Positions 20,276-31,160 of a DNA stretch of 64,000 bases are shown here, piece after piece. Position 1 is the first letter of the stretch. Every line of letters begins with the position of its first letter. The notes below the pieces were generated by a model. The model made no database searches and was not told where the DNA came from. It worked only from the letters and a program-made list of their open reading frames with translations. The translations under genes and the position numbers were made by a program. Source of the stretch: Malus domestica (lineage: Eukaryota; Streptophyta; Magnoliopsida; Rosales; Rosaceae); the NCBI RefSeq assembly GCF_042453785.1, contig NC_091662.1:1369001-1433000 (forward strand), given 5' to 3'.

Positions 20276-22993
20276 TTACTCATCCGAAACCTCATTAGCG
20301 GCATCTTCACTATCTGCGTCTGCAACCGGATTAGATTCTTCCTCTGCTTTGGTTTCCTTGTAATCCTTGGGGAGCACGTTACAATCAACGGTCTGCCAAA
20401 CTGGTCTCTCTGATTGGAATGCTCTGTTGGGGAAAAACGCAGTCATTAGAGCTAGTAGTAACATACATCGCAGAAGAACACACGCCACGAAACATGATGG
20501 AGCGGGGGAGGGAGGGAGGGAGGGAGGGAGGGAGAGAAGGAGACTCACGGGTGCTTGCAAAGTGCGGGGCATTGGATTGTAACTGCATACTTGCATGTGG
20601 ATACCTCTGTGATTGAATTAATCATAGCTCTGCCCTCTGAGCACACAAATCTCACCTGCAAAATGCCATATGAAGTAAGGACCGGATGGAGAAATGCGGA
20701 AGGGAATGAAAAACTACAGAAATATAGTGACGTCATACCTCAGTCTCTCGTTGCAGGTCTGTAAGATCACAAGTAGTCCCGTTTGTATATTGATGAGCAT
20801 GGTACCTACAAGGCCATACAATCGTATTCAATCTCTCCTTTCTTATCCGCAGAAATATTTCCCTCAAACTTGCCCGACACATTTTTGTAAAGGCCAAATT
20901 CCATACCTTTGGTATGCGTCTTTTGAGCGTGGATCTTTGAGTGTAGATATGTCAGAGAGGTTCCGGTTGACACCAGCAGTGGCCTCTGCATCATATACAC
21001 CCAAAACAAATTCCTGAACCACCTGTAATAAGAGAAGAAAGTACCCAATCCACGAGTATTATTGTGAGGTTTTAAATTTTCTGAAAGCGTTCCAACAAGA
21101 AATGAGAATATCTAAAAAGATGATAATACGTTAATAACAACAATGAATTGGAAAAGAAAAGGTCAAGAACGTAACAAATGGAACAATGACACCGCTCTTG
21201 TAGCACAACTACTACATATACCACTGTAACCACTACAAGGATGGGGGACTTGTGGGAATGCATCAAATACTGTGTGCCAACCCTACATCAAAGGCCAAGA
21301 TCACTAGATAAATGTGAAAGTTATTTACACTTCCGTGTATATTATCCCACTTCCTCTCGTTGTATGCAGTTATAACATATTACAAAGCATCCAAAAGAAA
21401 TAAGAACTAACAATAGAAGGATAGAACATTTAAATGAGAGCACTTAACAGGCACATAAGACAATACCTTATCATCTTCCACATGAATTTGTCGTAATCTC
21501 TTGTGATAGCAAAATTCATATGACCACCAACCCTCTTGCTGCATAAAGGAGTTTGTTATGTTAGCGTAGTTTGCAGTAAATGCATCATCAACCAATGGGG
21601 GCACGGTAAACATGTATTACTGTAGTTTTATAAGTTATATAACTACAATAGTGAGAGTATTAATGTCACGGATCTTACTCTGACAAAGCATTGGTCCTCG
21701 AGTACTTCAAGCAGTTCATCCGGTGTCTTCATTTTAATTCGTTTCTCAGTTTCCACAATCATGCTGCTAATATTCTGCTGAAGAACTTGCTTCCCACTCT
21801 TGGCCTCCTCCACCTTAGGCAAGTAGCATATAAAATTTTGTCCATTGTTATTCATAACCAGAGACTCCTGGCCATCATCCTGCAATATTCGTACCCAATC
21901 ATTAGATCAAGCATACTACGTATTTGTGACAAGTGAAAAATTCACAGACAAATCAGCGAGGTACACAGATCTTATCCATAATGTGGAACAAATAGGTGAC
22001 AGAATCATTTGTCTGAGTCTATTATATGATACGATACGAGGCATGGTTTTGCAAGGAGCAAATGTCTAATGCATCGCTTATTCTAAAGTACATAAAGTGT
22101 GCAATTTTGGGATGGAAACTGTAAACGAATTGATATATAATAACTATTTCGAAGCATGAATAAATCGAGCATTTTCACGATCAATTGGAGATGATAAACT
22201 TACAAAACAAAGTATAAAGTCAAGAAATATACTTATTAAAAAAACTGGCATCAAATCTTATATATGTGAAAGTTAAACAACAAATACAAGTAAAAACAAT
22301 GGATATACTAAAAATACAGTATTCCTTACAGGATGAAAAGGTGAGTCTTCAGGATGGAATTCAATCCTGTATTTTGGCTCACGAGAGCTGCGACGAAATG
22401 TGCCACCTGCTCATCAAACGACAAAGAATCAAAGAACTTAAATTTGCAGCACAATATATCAAATTAAACGAACAAACTTTCATCCATCGAGTTGAAATGG
22501 TAACAATTGCTAGACAGCCAATTGATCATCAAAGTAGCCTACATCAAATTTGGCCCTTCAAACTAAAAGCTCAACATGTATGAACCCTCAGGTACTTTTA
22601 AACTAATTAAGCTAGAAGCTGTATGCTTTTAACTAATTGCCAACTAACTGAAAATTCCGCCATTGCTTTCGAGCTCGGAAGCTGATTGACAATGATTGGT
22701 AGAACGCCAAAAACCCAAATCCATACACACACACACACATATATATAGTTGAGAAATTTGCAAAATTTGGTAAGCAAGACAAGATTTTGTAATCAAAAAG
22801 AGAGAAATGGCAATGAAAAAAAGGATGGGTTTAACAAATTTCAGCAGAAACAACGAAATTATGCAAAGTATGCGGTAAATGTATGGATTTGGGAAGTGGG
22901 CAATTAACCTAGGTGAGCTGGGAAGATCTGATCGGCGGAGACGAGGCAGCTCAGAACGTACAAAACTTGAACCAAAAACACCAACACCTTCAT
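20276..22993 (-). CDS. OS9: ER lectin OS-9 homologue
   Basis: Eight exons in - order: 22993-22909, 22406-22330, 21879-21679, 21538-21467, 21022-20907, 20805-20739, 20655-20549, 20423-20276 (290 aa). A signal peptide (MKVLVFLVQVLYVLSCLVSA) is followed by DQIFPAHLGGTFRRSSREPK, the family N-terminal signature. The MRH (mannose-6-phosphate receptor homology) domain spans about residues 105-230: EGWWSYEFCYHKRLRQIHVE carries the double Trp of the sugar pocket, YTNGTTCDL follows, and STCKYAVTIQCPALCKHP closes the disulfide set. OS9 binds trimmed N-glycans on misfolded proteins in the ER lumen and hands them to the HRD1 complex for degradation. The C-terminus is acidic and has no HDEL. Exon 1 was too short for simple frame detection and was placed by homology and phase. 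Confidence 0.93.
20506..20535. repeat. (GGGA)n microsatellite in OS9 intron 7
   Basis: About seven ggga units on the + strand, close to the donor site of exon 7. Confidence 0.9.
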
Positions 22994-23065
22994 TTTTTCA
23001 ACCTCTTCAGAGAAAAAGAAAAGTTGCAGAAACCAGAGAGAAGCAGAGAGAGAGAGCAGGAGGAG

Positions 23066-23157
23066 GAAGAGGTATTGAAACCTTCTGCTGTTGCTACGTC
23101 TCGAGGAAGAACCAGAGAGACGCAGAGCGGAAGAGGTATTGAAACCTTCTGCTGTTG
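23066..23157. repeat. direct duplication in the OS9 leader region
   Basis: A 28-base phrase beginning gaagaggtattgaaacc occurs at 23066-23093 and 23130-23157 without change. It lies 73-165 bases upstream of the OS9 start codon, in the expected 5' untranslated region. Confidence 0.85.
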
Positions 23158-23158
23158 G

Positions 23159-23177
23159 CCAATAATAAGATGCCGCG
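23159..23177. promoter_or_regulatory. ERSE-like element upstream of OS9
   Basis: Reads CCAAT, nine bases, then CCGCG. The ER stress response element is CCAAT-N9-CCACG, so this differs by one base. It lies about 170 bases upstream of the OS9 start. OS9 takes part in ER-associated degradation, so induction by the unfolded protein response would make sense, but a one-mismatch hit is only suggestive. Confidence 0.4.
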
Positions 23178-23660
23178 TGTACATGGTATTGCTGACTGGA
23201 CTGACTAAGTCGAGGTGGTTTTTTTTATTTTTTTTTTGTGAAATTGTTGTTGGGCTGCAAAGCCCAAAATTTTAATTTGGAAGATTGGATTGGGTTGGGC
23301 TTGAATTTGAAACTCCAAATTGGTGGACTTGGGCTTGAATTTCTGAACTACAAGTTGGAGGGGTTCGTACGTACCATCGAAGGCAGCCTCATAAGCAAAA
23401 CAGCTTCTCCAACGAACAAGTTTTGAGATTTGGATCCCATTCGGAAAACTCGCCGCACGATGTACGATAAACAGTTAGGATGTGAGAATCTTGGATCCGG
23501 AGAGGATCCTCATCCTAAGTTTTGATGTCTTGTGCTTGCAGCTTGCCCTCTTATTTCATTGCTATTGTTTCTTGGTCAGATCTATTGACTTGGCTTGACA
23601 GCAAAACTTAAACAAGACACAACAAGGCAAAAATGCCTCGACCACAAATATTGTAAACAA

Positions 23661-24185
23661 ACAAACATTCAAGAGGGCGGTGGGCGGTGGGCGGTGGCTT
23701 CTAGCTTTGCAACACGCTTGTCTTAACTGCTGACCTTTGTTCAGGATATCTCACTACATTTTTATGTGTTTTAGCTTAATAGTGCGTGATTAATTTGTGA
23801 TACTGTTACGACATTTTTTCAAAAAAAAATTCTTCTCCAAACAAACGTTCAACAGGGAGGTGGGCGGTGGCTTCTAGCTTTGCAACATGCTTGTCTTAAC
23901 CGCTGACCCCGATTTGGGATATCTCACTATATTATCATGTGTTTTAACTTAACAATGCATGATTAACTTGTGATACTATTACGAAAAATTATCAAAGAAA
24001 GTTCTTCTCCAAAGAAACGTTCAAGAGGTTGGTGGGCCGTGGCTTCTAGCTTTGCAACATACTTGTCTTAACCAATGATCCCGGTTCGGGATATCTCACT
24101 ATATTATCATATGTTTTAACTTACCAGTGCATAATTAATTTGTGATACTGTTACGACGTTTAATTATAGAATAATACTTCTCCAC
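23661..24185. repeat. three-copy tandem repeat, about 174-base unit
   Basis: Three head-to-tail copies starting near 23661, 23838 and 24011. Each has an acgttcaagagg-like start, ggcttctagctttgcaac, gatatctcacta and gtgatactgttacgac in the same order. The copies differ by many substitutions, and the first has extra ggtgggc units. Confidence 0.85.
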
Positions 24186-24680
24186 ATGTGTATCACATTC
24201 TAGAAACGTCTTAGAAGTATACTTTAGTTTATAGAGGGTCCCCCAACACGCTGTCTTAATTCCTAAAAAGGCCACTACTTCTTGTCTTGTAATTGTCCAT
24301 GTGATTTGCCTTGCCACTCGCCGAGTCTGCAAAAACTTTCTTATGCTTTGTGATTTTGGCAGTTGAACTTGGCCCGCCATATTTGATAGTTAGTTACTTT
24401 CCTTCACATGCCCACTCAGCCACGTGGGCAACACTCTGGCAAAAAGTTGAGGTTGCCCACTTTTTCCAGTTGCATGCTTTTCCTCCTGAAATGACTATTT
24501 TACCCCTCCATCGTATTCTTCTCCGTATTTTTGCTTTTTCTCCTTTTTTTTTAAATATTTTTTGTTAGCCAAATATTAAATAATAAATTTAAAAAAAAAA
24601 AAAACAACAACAAGCAAACAGAAGTCAATTGCAAATCCAAGCAGCTCAATGGTTGGATCTCTGGCCATAGCTAATTGAAA

Positions 24681-24825
24681 GAGAAATTTTCAATGTGTCG
24701 AAAAAACAATTTGATACATCAAACATCATAATAAAAGAAATTATAACTTCTTTTCAATATTCAATTATTTGTACTATGATACTTGTTATACCGAGCTGGA
24801 TTAACGGCACATTGAAAAATCTCTC
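24681..24825. mobile_element. MITE, family with agatttttca termini
   Basis: Begins gagaaattttcaatgtgtcg and ends cacattgaaaaatctct; 145 bases, inverted ends, AT-rich centre. Same family as 12485-12591. Confidence 0.7.
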
Positions 24826-25745
24826 TAATCAAATAGCCCCAAGAAACTTGGAAATCACGGAAACAAGGGGCCCACCATCTTAAATTTTTTAATTCCTTAC
24901 TCTTATTTTTTTTGCAATTTCAATATTATATTTTGATGAAATACAAAGAAGATGAAATTACAAGTTATCAGATTCTTCGTCTCTCTGGTTTTGTGGCGTA
25001 CACGTTAAGCAGTGAACAAAGGCAAAAATCGTGTCTTCCCGCATAACAAAAGGAGCCAACGGACATTGGTCGGTTTTCTTTTCCCCTTCCATTTCTGGCA
25101 ACATCCCGTTCGCCCAGAGAATTTTCTCTCCTTTTCTCGGCTGAGATTTTCCTGGAAACGCCGGAGCTTTCATTTCCCAGATAAGTTTCTCTCTCCCCAG
25201 AAGCTTGGTTTTTCTCAAAGCTTGCTTTTTGAGCTGAATTGGGGGCCGGCTGCTTCTCTTTCGGTTGGGATTTGTTTTAATTTGGTGGGCAGTGACAAAT
25301 CCTAATTTGGAGGGAAAAAGTTGATGAATTTGTCATTTTTATGGTTGGGGAAAGATATCCCAGTTGAGCTTTCAAGGTAGTAGCTTCAGATTTTCCAGGA
25401 GGAGGTTTTTTGGGTGCATTTGGCTTCTGGGAAAAGTGCTTTTCTTTTGCTTCTGGTATGCTGCTCTGTGTGTTTCTGATTTGTTTTGTTGTTGCATGAG
25501 TGAATCGTGAGAAACTGTTTTGTGTTGAATTGAGTTTTGGGCTTGGATTCGTTTATCTTGTGCAAAGGACTTGTTTGTTTCTCGGGAAAGTTGGGGAAAC
25601 AGGATATTAGTGGTTTTAATAAGTTTTGTTTCCCTGTTTACTTAATTGGATCAGGTACTGAGTTTTGAGCATTGAGGTCTGTAGTGAGATTACGTTTGAG
25701 TTTTCGGTGTAGCTCAAACGTATTGTCTGAGTTGTTGAGTTTATG

Positions 25746-28036
25746 ATGGGGAAGCAAAGAGGAAAAAAGAAGAAAAATGCAGGAGAAATTTCAGGTGATA
25801 GTTCGAATCAAAGCGAAGTCGGGGATACTAGCCCGGAAGCCAATGATAAGGACACAGAAGCTTTCATCTCGATGTCTCAAGAACTGAAGGACGAGGGGAA
25901 CAAGTTGTTTCAGAAGAGGGATGTTGAAGGAGCTTTGTTGAAATATGAGAAAGCCCTCAAACTGCTTCCGAGAAACCATATCGATGTATCCTATCTTAGG
26001 AGTAACATGGCAGCGTGCTATATGCAGATGGGGTTGAATGAGTATCCGAGGGCTATCAATGAGTGTAATTTGGTGCTTGAAGTCACGCCTACGTACAGTA
26101 AGGCGCTGTTGAAGAGGGCAAAGTGTTACGAGGCTTTGAATAGGTTGGATTTGGCTCTGAGAGATGTTGGCACTGTCTTGAACCTGGAGCCAAAAAATGT
26201 CATGGCAATGGAGATCGCAGAACGGGTGAAAAACGTACTTGAGGAGAAGGGGTTGAGGGTGAATGACACAGTAATTGAGTTGCCTCTGGATTATGTTGAA
26301 CCAAGTCATGCTTTGCAGCCAGGGAAAGTAATGAAGTTGAAGAGTCGGAAGAAGAAGAAGGGAAAAAAAGATGCTGGGATGAAGTCCGAGGAGAATTTTG
26401 AGGAGAAGGCTGAGGAGAAGATCGAGGAAAAGAAGGCTGTGGACGTAGCTGAGGAAGAGAAGTCTGTGGAAATAGCTGAAGACAAGAAGGATGTGGAAAT
26501 AACCGAGGAAAAGAAGGTAGAGGTCAAGGTAGTTGTGGAGGAGACAATCAGCAGCATAAAGGAAGAAGGGCCTAAAAGAAGTGTGAAATTGGTATTTGGA
26601 GAGGATATAAGATGGGCTCAGTTGCCTGTATATTGCACCCTCCTGCAACTAAGAGAGGTTGTTCGTGACCGGTTTCCAAGCTCCAAAGCAGTTCTTATCA
26701 AGTATAGAGACCAAGAAGGTGATTTGGTCACAATAACTAGTAACGAAGAGCTGAGATGGGCTGAAGGATCAACAGAATCGGAAGGGTCTGTCAGGCTTTA
26801 CGTAGTGGAAGTTAACCCCAAGCAGGATCCCTTCTTCGAGAAACTGGAAATCGAGGAAAACAGGCAACATAGCGTAGCTGAGAATGGCGTGGTAAAACAC
26901 AAGGATACAAAGAGGCCACCTTGCATTGAGGATTGGATAATCAGTTTTTCTCAGCTGTTCAAGAACTATGCCGGGATTGAATCTGATGCATACTTGGATC
27001 TTCATGAATTTGGCATGAAGCTTTATTCGGAGGCAATGGAGGAGACAATCACGAGTGAAGAAGCACAGGACCTGTTTGACATAGCAGGAATGAAGTTCCA
27101 AGAAATGGGAGCTTTAGCTCTGTTCAACTGGGGAAATGTTCACATGGCCAGGGCGAGGAAGAAGGTGTATTTCACCGAAGATCCTTCGAAAGAATCTATC
27201 ATTTCAAATATCAAAAGTGCATACGATTGGGCACAGAAAGAATACATACAAGCAGGAAGGAGATACGAAGAAGCGCTGCAGATCAAACCAGACTTTTATG
27301 AAGGCTATCTGGCCCTCGGGCAGCAGCAGTTTGAACAGGCAAAACTTTCTTGGTATTATGCTATTAGCAGCAATGTTGATCTGGAGACGTGGCCTTCCAC
27401 AGAGGTTCTGCGACTTTATAACTACGCCGAAGACAATATGGAAAAAGGCATGCAGCTGTTTGAGGAATTGGAAGAGCAACGCCTGACTGAACCGTCCTGT
27501 CCAAGTAGTGTCAAGACTCAGGTGCAGAAAATGGGTTTGAACGGAATTTTCAAAGACGTATCATCAAATGAAGCTGCAGACCAGGCTACAAGCATGAGGT
27601 GTCAGATCAATCTCCTATGGGGCACTATGCTCTACGAGCGATCTATTGTTGAATTCAAGTTAGGACTACCTGTATGGAACGAATGTTTGGAAGTCGCAGT
27701 TGAAAAATTTGGGCTCGCCGGGGCTTCACCAACAGATATAGCAGTCATGCTCAAAAACCACTCTTCAAATGATAATGCATTAGAAGGTGAAACGACTCAA
27801 AGTTTTGCACTCCGAAACTAAATCATTTGCTGCCATTTCTTTTAATTACCTTAGACATTTAAGTAGCTCATTTTTCTGTTGTTGCAGGTCTGGGGTTCAA
27901 AATTGACGAGATAGTTCAAGCTTGGAACGAGATGCAAGAAGCGAAAAAGTGGCAGACTGGAATTCCATCATTCCGGTTAGAACCATTACTGCGAAGACGA
28001 GTTTCCAGAATTTATTCTGCCTTGGAGCATGCTTGA
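25746..28036 (+). CDS. TPR and PB1 domain protein, PHOX/CLMP1 type
   Basis: Two exons: 25746-27786 and 27888-28036 (729 aa). An ATG three bases earlier (25743) is in frame; 25746 gives the family start [10 protein letters not shown]. Residues about 40-155 form three TPR units ([20 protein letters not shown] and onwards). About 195-265 is a Lys/Glu-rich charged linker. About 275-355 is a PB1 domain ([20 protein letters not shown], with [20 protein letters not shown] as the acidic loop). A second helical TPR-like region follows. Members work as HSP-interacting scaffolds; Arabidopsis CLMP1 affects chloroplast distribution. If the intron is kept, translation stops at 27821 with an unrelated tail ([11 protein letters not shown]); splicing adds [20 protein letters not shown] and a basic end. 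Confidence 0.9.
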
Positions 28037-28686
28037 GCTTCACGGTATCAGGTTTGGGTGCTTGAAAATGTAGCATTGCACTAGACACTTTCACAACCAT
28101 GTTCCCACGGGTTGGATCATATAATCATGCACATTGAGGTTGGCATGATCTGATTTCTTTACATCTTGAATTCGTTCTATTTCTTTTGGTTGCTTTTCGT
28201 GTCACGCTTAAAACTTCGTGTACAAATTCATCGTTGAGTAATTCACAGTGGCTCGCCGCTCGTCTGTTTTGCAGGTTTTCTTGCTACTGCCCTGTAAACT
28301 ACATTCAGGCTTCTAGCTATGATCTATTAGTTTTATACACAGTGGATAGTTTGTGGATTCAAATTCTGATGTGAGTAGATTGTTCAGAAACCAAGTTCTT
28401 TTCTTTCTCTTTCGATCGTAAGGAGGGTCGGAGGTGAAGTTGCAGATCTTCATTTTAGTCAGTTTCTGCGTTCATCTGCTTCGCTTTACAGTTTCTGTCC
28501 GAATATTTGTACTTGTTACTGAAGTGTCGACGTCGACGACGGCATGTTCTTGATTGTATTTTTTGTGAAATCCATGTTATTTTGGGGTTTAATTCAACAT
28601 TAATTTGATAAATGTAGTGTGTTTTAGGGGGAAAATTTGTACCGGAATACGAGGTTCATGTTACAAACATCACTTCCTTATTTGTT
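28037..28686. other. 3' region of the PHOX gene
   Basis: T-rich untranslated sequence, no gene seen. Confidence 0.45.
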
Positions 28687-28856
28687 CTTCCTCTACTTGG
28701 TGCGATGGCAAGTGCCTTCGCCCATGAGCGGTAGGTCTCGGGTTCGAGACTTGGGAGTAGCCTCTCCATAAATGGGGTAAGGCTAGCCGACATTCACCTC
28801 TCCCAGACCCTGCGTAAAGCGGGAGCCTTGTGCACTGAGTACGACCTTTTTTTTTA
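28687..28856 (+). mobile_element. tRNA-derived SINE (family 1)
   Basis: An A-box-like tggtgcgatggcaagtg and B-box ggttcgagact are followed by a conserved body (ctctccataaatgggg, gctagccgacattcacc, cgtaaagcgggagcc) and a T-rich end. The same unit lies inverted at 35068-35228. No reading frame. Confidence 0.85.
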
Positions 28857-29372
28857 TTACGTAGGTAAAAGATCTTGCGAAAACTCAATAATTTTATTTT
28901 TCAAAGAAATTGTGACTAAATAAATGTTCGCCCCTCTTCAAAATGACTTGCAAGATTTTTCTTTTCACGTACGTAAAAAATCGTAGAAAACTCAAAAATC
29001 ACAATTTTCAGATAAACTATAAGCTATAACTCATGATTCTCGATCGTTTTCTTAAAATTCTACAGAATTCACTTCAAGATCAAAGATGAACTCAGCCATT
29101 TGTTTGGCATTCACATTGCGCCAAATGTTTTTCCATCCCCAATTTCGGCACCCTTTAGAGTGACGGACAAAATACATAAAATCTCAAACCTTACCAAAAA
29201 CTTGGCGCAAAACCGAGCTAGTTTTAGAATTCATACAGCCGACCCCACTTAATGGGATCAGGATTTGTTATTAATTATTTATCTTAATCCATTTGGAGTT
29301 ATTAACCTGTACACACAGCTATCCAAGAGCAGATGGCAGGCAATTAACATGGTATCTTACACAGCTTCGGAT
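28857..29372. other. intergenic between convergent PHOX and LRR genes
   Basis: At about 29233-29262 lies agccgaccccacttaatggg, a fragment common in plant repeat tails. Otherwise nothing recognised. Confidence 0.4.
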
Positions 29373-31085
29373 CTATTCCGGCCGAAAGCTGACGAGATTA
29401 GGCAGGGCATCAGACTGAAGCTTCATGATCTCGGATGCGGTCACCTTGCACGATTCCAAGTTTAGCGCACGTAAGTTCTTCAAAGGCTTCAAGTGCTGCA
29501 ATCCGTCGTTGGTAATGCGAGAATTTGAAGCGTTCAGTGACACCAATGCAGTCAATCCTGCATTTTTCAGACGAGAAAGAAGCATGAGAAGAGGTACAGA
29601 TGAAATTAAAATGCCACGTTCGGTCGCTGAAATCTGGTCAGAGTTACAGCAACAGATCACTGAAGCAATGCAGCAACTGCTCTAGGAGAAGAAAATAAGA
29701 GAACAGAAGCGTAAAATACCGGAAATCAACTCCAAAGAGTTATCGGTCAGGTTGCAGTTCTGTGATATATTTAGCCTTGTAAGACGGGTGAGGTCTTTGA
29801 TATTCTTCACACCGGCATCAGTCAATCCTCCACCGCATATTTCAAGAGATTGAAGGTTCTTGAAGTCTGATTCCACCAACAAAAATAAAAGCATACAGAA
29901 GTGTGACTTTAAAACGAGAAGATTACCGCTAAGTTGCGAAAGTTAAAACGTAAAATCAAATCCCCCCCGTTCTATTCTGCAAATGTTATAACATACATTT
30001 TAAACAGCTTGTTCCAGAATCTGAAATGTGAGCGCCAAAAAGGTCCAGATGTGTCAATCCCGTAAGACCTGCATCAGCAAGGCATAAATTCTTTAACCAG
30101 GACAGAAGGCTTCAAGCTTCCACCAAACACACAGGAAGTGAATGAAGCTAAAACATTTGAATAATTTGAGTGGAATTCGATGCTTCTATCGCAAGATTTT
30201 CTCAACAAAAAGCCGAGCTATTCCCTCTACGGCTTCAAAATACACAAAAATCCTTACTTGTAATAACTGCAAGTCCATCATCAGTAATTTGGCGAGAATC
30301 CAGATTAAGCGATTTGAGAGATGTCAATCCAGATATTCTTTTCAAGCCACTGTCAGTTACTGGAGTGAACGACAAGTTCAAATTTTCGAGATTTTTCAAA
30401 CCTGGAAGTGATAACAAACAGCGTAATAAGATGAACATGCACCAAATATTACAAGCTGATTAGCAGAACAATTATGCGGTGCAGTTTAACTTTGTACATT
30501 AATGGCACCTTCAAAGAATTTGAGCCACAAAATAACAAGGTAGCTTAAATTCATAGCTTCAGCATACTCTATAGCTTACGCTGAACTCGGAAAACATTCA
30601 GATCATAACTATGCAACTGTGTGATGCAATGCAATCATCACCTGAGAGATGACGAAGCCCACTGCTTCCAACTTCAGTATCAGATAGCTCCAAGTTCTTC
30701 AAGATTGACAGCCCTTAATATAGAAACAACACCACAAAATCAAATAGGCGGCCACGTCTTTCGACCTCAAGCACTTCTAGCAAACATTTCATGCTAGTTA
30801 CGAATGAAACACCATGTCCCATTTCCAAACCAATTTAAACAATTGAAAAAAAAAACAGACCATGCAGACTATAACACTGTTATCCAAGTGAAAGATGGTA
30901 GAACCAGAATAGAACCTTCCAAATTAGCAAGCCCCTTGTCACCTATCTTACAGGAATCCAGGTTCAAGCTCTCCAATTTTGTTAGACCTGATACAAGCAA
31001 TAACAAATATAAACGTTTGAACAAAAGCAAAAACTTAATATAACATACAGAATAGTTGTATGTGTGCATGTGCGTGCGTGCGTGC

Positions 31086-31160
<75 letters not shown>

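Larger units (their letters stand above)
23178..25745. other. intergenic between divergent OS9 and PHOX genes
   Basis: No supported gene. It contains a tandem repeat at 23661-24185, a MITE at 24681-24825, and from about 25100 the leader of the PHOX gene. Confidence 0.55.

Noticed and set aside
26306-26648. Antisense frames opposite the PHOX Lys/Glu linker
   Set aside because: Low-complexity shadows of the sense gene.
28690-28760. tRNA gene suggested by A and B boxes
   Set aside because: No cloverleaf closes; the same unit recurs inverted at 35068 with a SINE body and T-rich tail.
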